Positions 1 through 6,757 of a stretch of 9,306 bases of DNA are shown here, one piece after another. This DNA is from an uncultured Eubacteriales bacterium (GTDB lineage: Bacteria > Bacillota > Clostridia > Oscillospirales > Acutalibacteraceae). Position 1 is the first letter of the stretch; each line of letters opens with the position of its first letter. The notes below the pieces were generated by a model, which made no database searches, was not told the DNA's origin, and saw nothing but the letters and a program-made list of their open reading frames with translations. Both the position numbers and the translations under genes were made by a program. The stretch is from contig ONXZ01000117.1 in NCBI GenBank assembly GCA_900321905.1, positions 1 to 9,306 of the forward strand. Direction: 5' to 3'.

Positions 1-21
1 GAAAAAACTTGAAAAAAAGTG

Positions 22-50
22 TTGACAAAAGACGAGGAATGTGGTAATAT
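22..50 (+). promoter_or_regulatory. rrn-type promoter P1 (sigma-A)
   Basis: A consensus -35 TTGACA (22-27) and a -10 TAATAT (45-50) are separated by exactly 17 bp. An A-rich stretch at 1-18 resembles an UP element. The sequence just after the -10 (49-63, ATATAAAAGCTGTCG) recurs exactly after P2. Two near-consensus promoters in tandem are typical of rRNA operons in Firmicutes. Confidence 0.85.
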
Positions 51-126
51 ATAAAAGCTGTCGGCGAGAGAGAAACTCAAATCGACAAAGCACGAAAAAA
101 TAATTTAAAAAAATCAAAAAAAGTGC

Positions 127-155
127 TTGACAAACTGAAAAGTTTGTGGTAGAAT
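127..155 (+). promoter_or_regulatory. rrn-type promoter P2 (sigma-A)
   Basis: The -35 TTGACA (127-132) and -10 TAGAAT (150-155) have 17-bp spacing and a preceding A-tract (about 105-122). The start region at 154-168 is identical to that of P1 (49-63). The flank AAAAAAGTG before the -35 is also shared, so P1 and P2 look like a local duplication. Confidence 0.85.
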
Positions 156-168
156 ATAAAAGCTGTCG

Positions 169-404
169 CAAAAGACGGCAACAAAGTTTGTACATTGAAA
201 AATGAACAGTGTGAGTTCTTGTAAAGTGTGAAAACACTAACAATTACTTTGAGAAATTCTTTTATACAAAGAAATTCGGATATAAAAAATTCTTAGCAGA
301 TTATAAAGTCAGCGAGAATGAGTTAAATGGATTAGCAAAGTGAGGCTCGATTGAATTGTATCAACGAGTTTCGCACGTGATATTTAAGGGAACTGTGAGA
401 AGGG
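169..404 (+). other. rRNA-operon leader-like untranslated stretch
   Basis: This stretch holds no convincing gene. After P2 comes TACATTGAAAAATGAACAG (191-209), which resembles the conserved TTTGAAAACTGAACA segment found in Firmicutes pre-16S and pre-23S leaders. A small hairpin follows (AGTGT 225-229, GAAA loop, ACACT 234-238). The rest (about 239-400) is A/T-rich with a pre-rRNA look. No 16S 5' end, 23S start, 5S or tRNA is visible. The stretch ends AGAAGGG directly against the fucosidase frame, which is closed upstream by a TGA at 396-398. The rRNA assignment rests on motif memory, not on a search. Confidence 0.55.
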
Positions 405-1661
405 ATGTTTGTCAGGATTGCGCAGGATAAATTCGGCTACAAGGATTTTATTCCGATGTTTAAGGCTGATAAGTTTGACCCTGCAAAGTGGGCGAAACTC
501 TTTAAGGACAGCGGCGCAAAATTTGTTATGCCTGTGTGCGAGCACCACGACGGTTTTGCTATGTACGCCACTGATTTTAACAAGTGGAACGCGGCTGAAA
601 TGGGACCGAAACGCGACGTTATCGGTGAGGTCAAAGCAGCGGTAGAGGGCGAGGGTATGACTTTCTGCGGCTCAACCCACAGGGCGGAACACTACTTTTT
701 TATGAACACGGGCAGAATCGGCGACAGTGACGTAAACGACGACACATATCGTGATTTTTACGGTCCTGCAGTCCGTGAAGAAGCGTATAACAAGGACAAC
801 ATCTTCAAGACCACCGAGGACACTTATGCACCCGGTGCAAGCGAGGAGTGGCTGACGGACTGGATGGTACGCACTTGCGAACTTGTTGACAAGTACCACC
901 CTAAAACACTCTACTTTGACTGGTGGATACACAACCACACGTTCAAGCCTTATCTCAAAAAAATCGCGGCTTACTACTACAACCGCGCAGAGGAGTGGGG
1001 CGTTGAAACCACGATTATATTTAAGCATGAGGCGTTTCCGCCTACAGTAGCAACGTTTGATGTTGAGCGCGGCGCGCTGCAGGATATCTCACCGCTTCCG
1101 TGGCAGTCGGATACCGCTATCGGCAAGAAGTCATGGGGTTACCGCTTTGACAATGAGTACAAAACTTCACGTCAACTTGTGACAGATCTCATTGATATTG
1201 TCAGCAAGAACGGTGTGCTGCTACTTAACGTAGGTCCAAAAGGCGACGGCTCAATCACCGATGAGGAAACCGCGATTCTCACGGAAATAGGCGAGTGGCT
1301 TAAACTCAATGGCGAGGGCATTTACGGCACAACGTTCTGGAAACAGTTTGGCGAGGGTGAAGTCAACAACGAAGGCGGATTTTTCAAAGACGGCGACGAA
1401 AAGCAGTACACTGCATCTGACTTCCGCTTCACATACAAGGGCGGTTGTGTTTACGCATTTCAAATGCGACCTGATGGCAACGACGCAAAAATAAAGTGCT
1501 TTGCCAAGCGCCCTGTACACGACTTTGTTGTGAACAGAATCACTCTGCTATCAACGGGTGAGGAACTTGAGTTTGACCGCAGAGAAGACGAAATGGTGAT
1601 TAAGAGTAATGCGTCCTTCAAGTCGGATAAACCGATTTGTTTCAAAATTGAACTTGCATAG
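405..1661 (+). CDS. Alpha-L-fucosidase (GH29), N-terminally truncated
   Basis: GH29 enzymes hydrolyse alpha-L-fucosyl bonds of glycans by a retaining mechanism. In this 418-residue frame I see the family landmarks: KFGYKDFIPMF (9-19), FDPAKWAKL (24-32), EHHDGFAMY (46-54, with the His-His pair that contacts fucose), THRAEH (91-96), LYFDWW (169-174, D172 the expected nucleophile), SWGY (243-246) and LLLNVGPKGDGSI (272-284). A C-terminal beta domain follows. The usual start, with the FGxFIHWG strand and the EWY segment, is absent. In well-studied members it supplies further fucose-contacting residues, so roughly 70-100 residues and part of the active site are missing. Recognisable homology begins about residue 8, directly after an rRNA-like leader. 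The ATG at 405 has AGAAGGG abutting it with no spacing, so it is a poor start. No signal peptide is visible. The protein is probably inactive, or the gene is an artefactual join. Confidence 0.85.
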   Translation: MFVRIAQDKFGYKDFIPMFKADKFDPAKWAKLFKDSGAKFVMPVCEHHDGFAMYATDFNKWNAAEMGPKRDVIGEVKAAVEGEGMTFCGSTHRAEHYFFMNTGRIGDSDVNDDTYRDFYGPAVREEAYNKDNIFKTTEDTYAPGASEEWLTDWMVRTCELVDKYHPKTLYFDWWIHNHTFKPYLKKIAAYYYNRAEEWGVETTIIFKHEAFPPTVATFDVERGALQDISPLPWQSDTAIGKKSWGYRFDNEYKTSRQLVTDLIDIVSKNGVLLLNVGPKGDGSITDEETAILTEIGEWLKLNGEGIYGTTFWKQFGEGEVNNEGGFFKDGDEKQYTASDFRFTYKGGCVYAFQMRPDGNDAKIKCFAKRPVHDFVVNRITLLSTGEELEFDRREDEMVIKSNASFKSDKPICFKIELA

Positions 1662-1662
1662 C

Positions 1663-1693
1663 AAAAACGGCAGTCGCGTTGACTGCCGTTTTT
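1663..1693. terminator. Bidirectional Rho-independent terminator
   Basis: A perfect 13-bp stem (1663-1675 with 1681-1693, core ACGGCAGTC/GACTGCCGT) encloses a 5-nt loop GCGTT. It carries A5 on one side and T5 on the other, so it works in both directions. It starts one base after the fucosidase stop and also serves the convergent oxidoreductase, whose stop lies 31 bases beyond it. Confidence 0.93.
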
Positions 1694-1723
1694 GTTATGC
1701 TTTTATTAGTTTGATTATTTCGG

Positions 1724-3034
1724 TTATAATGAAATGTTTTGCGGCTGTCCGCCGTTCTCCCTTGACTTGTCAGCAAGGTAAACTGACAGATGTCCTGCAA
1801 CGCTGTCAAAGATTGATGTGCAGGCAAGGCTCGGATTTTCGCCGCGAACAAACTTTACAAAGTCAGCCGCAAGTCTTTCGTCGCCGCCGCCGTGGCCGCC
1901 GTAAGCGCCGACCATATCGCCGTGTACGTTAAGGTCAACTTCCTCAACATCGCACTCCTCGTTGTGAGCGTCAGGTGACGGGTTAATCTTGAGCACGGTG
2001 TACTTACTGTCCTCAAAGTTACCGAAGAGTTCGCCCTTTGTACCTACAATATGTATGTATCTTCTCGGCTCTGCTGAGCCGCCAACCATATTATGTGTGC
2101 CTGTTGCGCCTGATTCAAAGTTTACAAGCACGCTCTGGTGGTCAACAACATCGTTGTCGCACTTATAAATGCAGCGAGCGTACGGGTTGTCTGATTTCAT
2201 CAGTGCAATTTTATCCTCAATAGTCGGGTTGTCAACGTGCTCAAGCGCGTCCCAAACATAGAACGACCAGCGGTCAGGGTGGTCGATATAAAGTCTTTTT
2301 GTTGAGAAGTCGCAGGTGTCAACAAGCGGGCAGTCTTTCATACAAATTGTGCCTGCGCCCTCGGGTGCGTTTTCAGGCTTGAACTGGAACTTGCTGCCGA
2401 ATGAACTGATTGAGCAAGGTTTTGTTTCGCTCATCAGCCACATCATAATATCAAGGTCGTGGCAGCACTTTGCAAGCAGCATTGTTGTGTGACACTTCTG
2501 CGAGTTTGCCCACTTGCCGCGAACATAAGATGTTGACAGGTGGTGATATGATACATGCTCGGTAGTCTGAATATTGATGATGTCGCCAAGTTCGCCTGAA
2601 GCAACACGCTCTTTGATTGAATAGTAAAACGGTGTGTAGCGCAGAACATGACAAATCATAACTCTTGCGTTATTTTCTTTTGCACAGTTAACTATCTGCC
2701 ACATCTCGTCCTCGTTAACCGCAAACGGCTTTTCAAGCAGCATATCGTAGCCGCAATTCAAAAGCGGGATAGCGGTTTCAAGGTGTTGTTCGTCCATAGT
2801 ACCGTTGATTACTGCGTCAGCAAGTCTGCCTTTTGAAGCAAGTTCCTGAGCGTTCTCAAAGCACATATCCTCGCCAAAACCAAAGTGTTCCATGGCTTTT
2901 TTGCGTCTGACGGGATTGGGGTCGGCAACGCCCACAATCTTGAGCATTTCGGGGTTTGTGATAGCAAGTTCACTGTAAACAAACGATCTGTGACCTGCTC
3001 CTACAATAATGGCTGTAATTGGCTTTTGCTGCAT
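1724..3034 (-). CDS. Gfo/Idh/MocA-family NAD(P)-dependent oxidoreductase
   Basis: The family oxidises or reduces sugars, inositols and related polyols in the cytoplasm. This 436-residue protein has an N-terminal Rossmann fold with VGAGHRS (11-17) and VGVADPN (34-40). The family motif LLEKPFA is at 99-105, with K102 the usual active-site lysine. The segment KCCHDLDIMMWL (189-200) carries the conserved Lys and His-Asp of the C-terminal substrate domain. A Cys-rich insert (C231, C235, C241, then C288 and C292) matches a subfamily I recall with CxxxC...C and KCDNDVVDHQ; its role is unknown and could be metal binding. The length is longer than the usual 330-390 residues because of this insert. GAGGT at 3043-3047 lies 8 nt before the ATG. 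The gene faces the fucosidase and is divergent from the ABC operon. The substrate cannot be read from sequence. Confidence 0.92.
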   Translation of the reverse strand: MQQKPITAIIVGAGHRSFVYSELAITNPEMLKIVGVADPNPVRRKKAMEHFGFGEDMCFENAQELASKGRLADAVINGTMDEQHLETAIPLLNCGYDMLLEKPFAVNEDEMWQIVNCAKENNARVMICHVLRYTPFYYSIKERVASGELGDIINIQTTEHVSYHHLSTSYVRGKWANSQKCHTTMLLAKCCHDLDIMMWLMSETKPCSISSFGSKFQFKPENAPEGAGTICMKDCPLVDTCDFSTKRLYIDHPDRWSFYVWDALEHVDNPTIEDKIALMKSDNPYARCIYKCDNDVVDHQSVLVNFESGATGTHNMVGGSAEPRRYIHIVGTKGELFGNFEDSKYTVLKINPSPDAHNEECDVEEVDLNVHGDMVGAYGGHGGGDERLAADFVKFVRGENPSLACTSIFDSVAGHLSVYLADKSRENGGQPQNISL

Positions 3035-3059
3035 AACAAATTACCTCGCAATACTTAGA

Positions 3060-3092
3060 ATTTAGTTTATTATATCACACAAAAAACTAAAT
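3060..3092. promoter_or_regulatory. 9-bp inverted repeat bracketing the oxidoreductase -10 (putative operator)
   Basis: ATTTAGTTT (3060-3068) and its exact complement AAACTAAAT (3084-3092) flank the -10 with a 15-bp gap. The distal arm touches the -35. This placement would suit a repressor that blocks the promoter. No known regulator consensus was recognised. Confidence 0.45.
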
Positions 3093-3096
3093 GCAA
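3069..3096 (-). promoter_or_regulatory. Promoter for the oxidoreductase gene
   Basis: On the minus strand the -10 is a perfect TATAAT (3074-3069) preceded by TGA, giving an extended -10 (TGnTATAAT). A weak -35 TTGCAT (3096-3091) lies 16 bp upstream. The weak -35 and extended -10, framed by an inverted repeat, suggest a regulated promoter. Confidence 0.65.
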
Positions 3097-3107
3097 TATT
3101 TATTTTG

Positions 3108-3121
3108 AATTTGTACAAATT
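3108..3121. promoter_or_regulatory. 14-bp perfect palindrome between divergent promoters (putative operator)
   Basis: AATTTGTACAAATT is a perfect palindrome lying between the -35 of the minus-strand gene (3091-3096) and the -35 of the ABC operon (3129-3134). A further half-site AATTTGT recurs at 3141-3147, inside the ABC promoter spacer and 33 bp (about three helical turns) from the first. This suits a dimeric regulator controlling both directions. The binding protein is unknown. Confidence 0.45.
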
Positions 3122-3128
3122 ATTCTGC

Positions 3129-3157
3129 TTGTCATATAATAATTTGTGTGTTATAAT
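3129..3157 (+). promoter_or_regulatory. Promoter of the ABC exporter operon
   Basis: The -35 TTGTCA (3129-3134), a 17-bp spacer and a perfect -10 TATAAT (3152-3157) lie 33 nt before the ATG at 3190. Transcription would start near 3164, leaving a short leader that contains the G-rich ribosome binding site. Confidence 0.8.
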
Positions 3158-3189
3158 ACCATAAGTTTAGCGATTTGGGGGGTGAAGTT

Positions 3190-5013
3190 ATGCCGCGTTG
3201 GGTTCCCGCGCACGAAGAAAAAGTGCCTGTGCTCAAAAACATAGTTTATGCTATGAAAATACTGCATAAATCCGACAAAACAGTTATTCCGTTTGCAATC
3301 CTTGCGCAGACGAGTACTTCGGTGTTTACGCTATTTTTTCAGGGTGTGCTGTTTCTGAAAGTCCTGCTGTCGATTATAGAAGGGCAGGCGACCTTTGAGT
3401 ACTTTACAAAATGTCTGCTGCTGTTTTTCGCAGTTGGTATGGTGTATGAGATTATTATAATTGTCTGCGACTATATGCAAAATGTCGCGTGGAAAAAGGT
3501 GTACAAAGGGCTTAACAACCTGATTTTTCAAAAGGCGGCAGAACTTGACGTCAGTTGCTATGAGGACCCTGCCTTTTATGACGCGTATATGAGGGCGACT
3601 GATATCCTCACACGCGGCTATTTTATGGCGTTTGCAGTTGACTTGTCAAACCTCCTCGGCAACCTGATTGCGCTTGTGCTTGTCATAGGCGTTGTCACAA
3701 CTATTGACCCCGTTTATCTGTTGTTTTTAGCGCCTGTCGCTATGGTTTTTGTGGTGCAGTATGTTAAGAGTAAATTGCTCTATAAACGTGACCTTGAGAT
3801 GACTACTAATAACCGCATTAAGTCGTACACGCAGCGCACCGTGTTCCTCAAAGATTATTCAAAGGACATGCGCACATCAAATGTCTTTTCGGTTATCTTA
3901 AACAGATACCGCAAGGCGGTCAGCGATAATATCAAAATTATCAAGCGCTACGGTGTTAAACTTTTTATTTACACTATGGTTGGCTCGTTTTTCGGAGAAC
4001 TTGTACCGATTGTCGGCACTTATTCATTCGCGTCGTATCAGTTTATCAACAACAGCGGTCTTGATATTTCAGGCTTTTCAGTTGTGCTGTCGTCAATAAA
4101 CTCGGTGCGGCAGACGTCAATGACTATCGCCGACTCAATCGCACAACTCTCAAACGTTGCGCTCTACTTCAAAAACTTGCACGACTTCTTTGACTACGAA
4201 ACGCAGGTAAAGGACGGCGGACTTGAAGCAGGGGAGTTTGAAAGTCTTGAATTCAAGAACGTCTACTTTAAGTACCCGACTGCCGATAAATACTCGCTGC
4301 AGGGCGTGAGTCTTAAAATCAACAAGGGCGAAACTACGGCGGTTGTCGGCGTAAACGGAGCAGGCAAAACAACGCTTGTCAAACTTATGCTGCGTTTTTA
4401 CGATGTAACTGAGGGCGAGATTTTGTATAACGGCGTGAACGTAAAAGAATATAACGCAGACTCGCTGCGCCGCCGCTTTGCAACGGTGTTCCAGGATTAC
4501 AAAACGTTTGCTCTTTCGGTCAACGAAAATGTGCTTTGCCACGAGGGAGATGACGGTGAAAAACTGCTCGCACAGCAAGCGCTCATTCAAAGCGGTGTGT
4601 GGGATAAAATCAAGACGCTTCCTCAGGGCGCTGACACAGTTTTGACCCGCGAGTTTGACGAAAAAGGCGCCGGCCTTTCAGGCGGTGAACAGCAAAAAAC
4701 CGCCACTGCGCGACTGTTTGCACGCGATTTTGACATTGCAATCCTTGACGAGCCGTCATCTGCGCTCGACCCGATTGCCGAATATAAAATGTATGAAAAC
4801 CTGATTAAAGCAACCACCGATAAGACGGTTGTTTATATCTCGCACAGGCTGTCGTCAGCCGTTTTGAGCGATAAGATTTTTGTCCTTGGCGAGGGCAAAG
4901 TTATCGAGAGCGGCGACCACGCTGAACTTATGGCGTCAGGCGGCGAATACGCAAAGATGTTTGCGCTTCAGGCTTCACGCTACACAGGTGAGGAGGTGCA
5001 GGACGTTGGCTGA
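3190..5013 (+). CDS. ABC exporter half-transporter 1 (fused permease and ATPase)
   Basis: This is a 607-residue type-1 ABC exporter subunit that exports an unidentified substrate at the cytoplasmic membrane. The N-terminal half holds about six membrane helices (near 32-63, 74-95, 146-172, 174-191, 257-280 and 292-313). The C-terminal ATPase domain (about 350-595) has Walker A GVNGAGKTT (387-395), Q-loop VFQD (433-436), signature LSGGEQQK (496-503), Walker B IAILDEP with the catalytic Glu (516-522), and the switch His in YISHRLS (H552). The ATG at 3190 is chosen over an upstream in-frame TTG (3175) because GGGGGGTGA (3177-3185) is the ribosome binding site for the ATG. No C39 peptidase domain is present and no precursor peptide gene is adjacent. 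The REFDEKGAGLSGGE wording resembles Clostridial MsbA- or lantibiotic-type exporters. The next gene overlaps by 8 nt, so a heterodimer is expected. Confidence 0.93.
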   Translation: MPRWVPAHEEKVPVLKNIVYAMKILHKSDKTVIPFAILAQTSTSVFTLFFQGVLFLKVLLSIIEGQATFEYFTKCLLLFFAVGMVYEIIIIVCDYMQNVAWKKVYKGLNNLIFQKAAELDVSCYEDPAFYDAYMRATDILTRGYFMAFAVDLSNLLGNLIALVLVIGVVTTIDPVYLLFLAPVAMVFVVQYVKSKLLYKRDLEMTTNNRIKSYTQRTVFLKDYSKDMRTSNVFSVILNRYRKAVSDNIKIIKRYGVKLFIYTMVGSFFGELVPIVGTYSFASYQFINNSGLDISGFSVVLSSINSVRQTSMTIADSIAQLSNVALYFKNLHDFFDYETQVKDGGLEAGEFESLEFKNVYFKYPTADKYSLQGVSLKINKGETTAVVGVNGAGKTTLVKLMLRFYDVTEGEILYNGVNVKEYNADSLRRRFATVFQDYKTFALSVNENVLCHEGDDGEKLLAQQALIQSGVWDKIKTLPQGADTVLTREFDEKGAGLSGGEQQKTATARLFARDFDIAILDEPSSALDPIAEYKMYENLIKATTDKTVVYISHRLSSAVLSDKIFVLGEGKVIESGDHAELMASGGEYAKMFALQASRYTGEEVQDVG

Positions 5014-5152
5014 TTTCAGAGCAGATAAACCCACACATTCAACGTTTTCAAACATTTTCTACTTCCTCAGGCTGATGTTCAAAATCTCACCGCTTCTTGT
5101 TATCGGCGAGTGTTTCTGGGGCGTGTTATTTCAAACGGCGATGATAAAATGA
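5006..5152 (+). CDS. N-terminal fragment of ABC half-transporter 2 (48 residues)
   Basis: A TTG start at 5006 with AGGAGGTG (4991-4998) at good spacing opens a 48-residue frame, MADFRADKPTHSTF..., that overlaps the end of the preceding gene by 8 nt. It reads as a typical exporter N-terminus. FSNIFYFLRLMFKISPLL (14-31) aligns with LKNIVYAMKILHKSDKTV in the upstream paralogue and is followed by the start of membrane helix 1 (to residue 48). It then ends at TGA 5150-5152, in an ATGA overlap with the frame carrying the rest of the transporter. I infer that this is the true start of the second ABC gene, cut off by a small frame-breaking deletion. An independent small membrane peptide is possible but less likely. 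Confidence 0.7.
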   Translation: MADFRADKPTHSTFSNIFYFLRLMFKISPLLVIGECFWGVLFQTAMIK

Positions 5153-6741
5153 AGATTGTTAAGGCGGTTATCGTCATTGCTGTTGTGCTGATTGTCAGCG
5201 AGATACTAAACGCCGTTTACCGCGAATTTTTCTTTAACGTTGAACTTGAAAAAATCACAAAAGGTCTGTCCGAAATGCTGTACAAAAAGGCAAAAGACCT
5301 TGACCTTGAAAATTATGACGACCCCGATTTTTACAACAACTTTATACTCGTTATTGAGTCGTCAGGCACTCGCGTTACAATGGTGCTCGGACTTGTGCAA
5401 AGGTATATCGGCGAGGTTGTGTCGCTAATCACAATCGGTTCAATCCTGTTTGCGATTGACCCCGTTTGCCTGCTGATTATTATTGCTGTTGTGGCAATTT
5501 TTACGCCTGTAAGCCGCAAAATCGGCAAACTGCAGGCGCAGCGTCAGATTGATAACAACCGCCTCCACCGCAGGGCGGACTACTTTGCGCGAGTATTCTA
5601 CCTGCAGGACTACTGCAAGGAAGTGCGAATGAACGATATAAAGCCGCTTCTGCTTGAGCGATATAACGAGGCGGCGCAGGATGTAATTGATAACCAGCGC
5701 AAGTATGTGCGCAAGATAGATTTTATCTACTTTTTCCAGGAGAGCGGCGTGCAGATAGTTGGCTTTATGCTGCTGCTACCGCTCTATCTCGGCTACTGCG
5801 TGCTGCAAAAACACACGCTGCAGGCGGGCGATTTTGTGGCAACGTTTAACGGCGCGCTGCAAATTGCAACTTCGTTTTCGTTCCTCACAGTCGGTGTCGC
5901 AAGGCAGTTCAGCGAAAGCGCAAGACTTATTGAAAAATACCGTGAGTTCTTAAAGCGTGAAAATCATATTTTCGACGGTGACAAGACCGCTGATGTCGGA
6001 GTACCAAAAACGATTGAACTTAAAAATGTAAGTTTCACTTATCCAGGTAATGACGAGCCGACACTCAAAAATATCAATATGACCCTGCACCCAAAAGAAA
6101 AAATAGCCCTTGTGGGCTATAACGGCGCAGGCAAAACAACGCTTACAAATCTGCTGCTTCGCCTGTATGACGTGACGGACGGCGAGATACTGATTGACGG
6201 CGAGGATATACGAAATGTCACAGCGGATTCGCACCGCGACAGGTTTTCCGCAGTATTTCAGGATTTTCAACTTTTTGCCGCCACGCTCGGGGAAAATGTT
6301 GCTCTCACGCCCGAGGTTGACAGCGAGCGTGCTACGGCAGCGCTACGCCACAGCGGCTTCAGCAAGAGCGTGCCGAACGGACTTGACACATATCTGCTCC
6401 GAGAATTTGACGACGAAGGAATTATGATGTCCGGCGGTGAAAGTCAGAAAGTTGCAATTTCGCGTGCTTTTTACAAAAACTGCCCGTATGTTATCCTTGA
6501 CGAGCCGTCTGCAAACCTTGACCCGATTGCAGAGTACAACCTCAATCAGTCGATGATAGAAGCAGCGCAGGACAAGACAGTTGTATTTATCTCACACAGG
6601 CTGTCAACTACCGTCAGTGCGGACAGAATTTACGTTATGGAAAACGGCGAAATCATTGAGCAAGGCTCGCACGAAGAACTGATGGCAATGAACGGCACAT
6701 ATGCGTATATGTTTAACTTGCAGGCGGAGAAGTATAAGTAA
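5149..6741 (+). CDS. ABC exporter half-transporter 2, main part (permease and ATPase)
   Basis: The 530 residues begin at the ATG of an ATGA overlap, at what corresponds to membrane helix 2 of the paralogue (VKAVIVIAVVLIVSEILNAV, about 4-23). Further helices lie near 78-103, 105-120, 188-220 and 225-245. The ATPase domain (about 285-525) is complete: Walker A GYNGAGKTT (323-331), Q371, signature MSGGESQK (427-434), Walker B VILDEP with the catalytic Glu (448-453), and H483 in FISHRLS. Both ATPase sites of the pair therefore look competent. Counting from conserved YEDP/YDDP motifs, the split gene is about 19 residues short of its paralogue, exactly at the join. The ATG could be reached by termination-reinitiation, which would give a two-piece subunit without an intact helix 1. 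A more upstream ATG in this frame (5110) only extends into the other reading frame and has no ribosome binding site. Confidence 0.85.
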   Translation: MKIVKAVIVIAVVLIVSEILNAVYREFFFNVELEKITKGLSEMLYKKAKDLDLENYDDPDFYNNFILVIESSGTRVTMVLGLVQRYIGEVVSLITIGSILFAIDPVCLLIIIAVVAIFTPVSRKIGKLQAQRQIDNNRLHRRADYFARVFYLQDYCKEVRMNDIKPLLLERYNEAAQDVIDNQRKYVRKIDFIYFFQESGVQIVGFMLLLPLYLGYCVLQKHTLQAGDFVATFNGALQIATSFSFLTVGVARQFSESARLIEKYREFLKRENHIFDGDKTADVGVPKTIELKNVSFTYPGNDEPTLKNINMTLHPKEKIALVGYNGAGKTTLTNLLLRLYDVTDGEILIDGEDIRNVTADSHRDRFSAVFQDFQLFAATLGENVALTPEVDSERATAALRHSGFSKSVPNGLDTYLLREFDDEGIMMSGGESQKVAISRAFYKNCPYVILDEPSANLDPIAEYNLNQSMIEAAQDKTVVFISHRLSTTVSADRIYVMENGEIIEQGSHEELMAMNGTYAYMFNLQAEKYK

Positions 6742-6757
6742 TCCGCAAGCGGATTAC
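6738..6757 (+). repeat. Hairpin made from the gene end and its inverted copy
   Basis: GTAATCCGC (6738-6746, containing the TAA stop of the ABC gene) is followed by AA and the exact complement GCGGATTAC (6749-6757). It has no U-tract, so it is not a standard terminator. Its last base is the first base of the heptamer-repeat element that follows. Confidence 0.7.

Noticed and set aside
169..404. A 16S, 23S, 5S or tRNA gene after the rrn-like promoters
   Set aside because: I found no 16S 5' end, no 23S start, no 5S motif and no tRNA T-arm; only leader-like sequence is present.
672..1028. A 118-codon minus-strand frame inside the fucosidase
   Set aside because: It is antisense to a clearly conserved GH29 frame and has a low-complexity Val-rich composition.
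1609..1932. A 107-codon plus-strand frame running from the fucosidase end into the oxidoreductase region
   Set aside because: It crosses a strong terminator and lies antisense to the oxidoreductase, is Arg/Cys-rich and has no family features.
3175..3189. TTG at 3175 as the start of ABC gene 1
   Set aside because: The G-rich stretch just after it is the ribosome binding site for the ATG at 3190, and the TTG has no site of its own.
4150..4590. A 146-codon minus-strand frame inside ABC gene 1
   Set aside because: It is antisense to the Walker A region of a clear ATPase and has no recognisable motif or start signal.
5140..5152. Programmed -1 ribosomal frameshift joining the two ABC pieces
   Set aside because: GATGATAAAATGA is not an X XXY YYZ slippery heptamer, and joining the frames would still leave about 19 residues of helix 1 and the loop missing. 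A deletion or reinitiation explains it better.
3190..6741. A bacteriocin or lantibiotic export cluster
   Set aside because: No precursor peptide, modification enzyme, immunity gene or C39 domain is visible; only the exporter similarity supports it.
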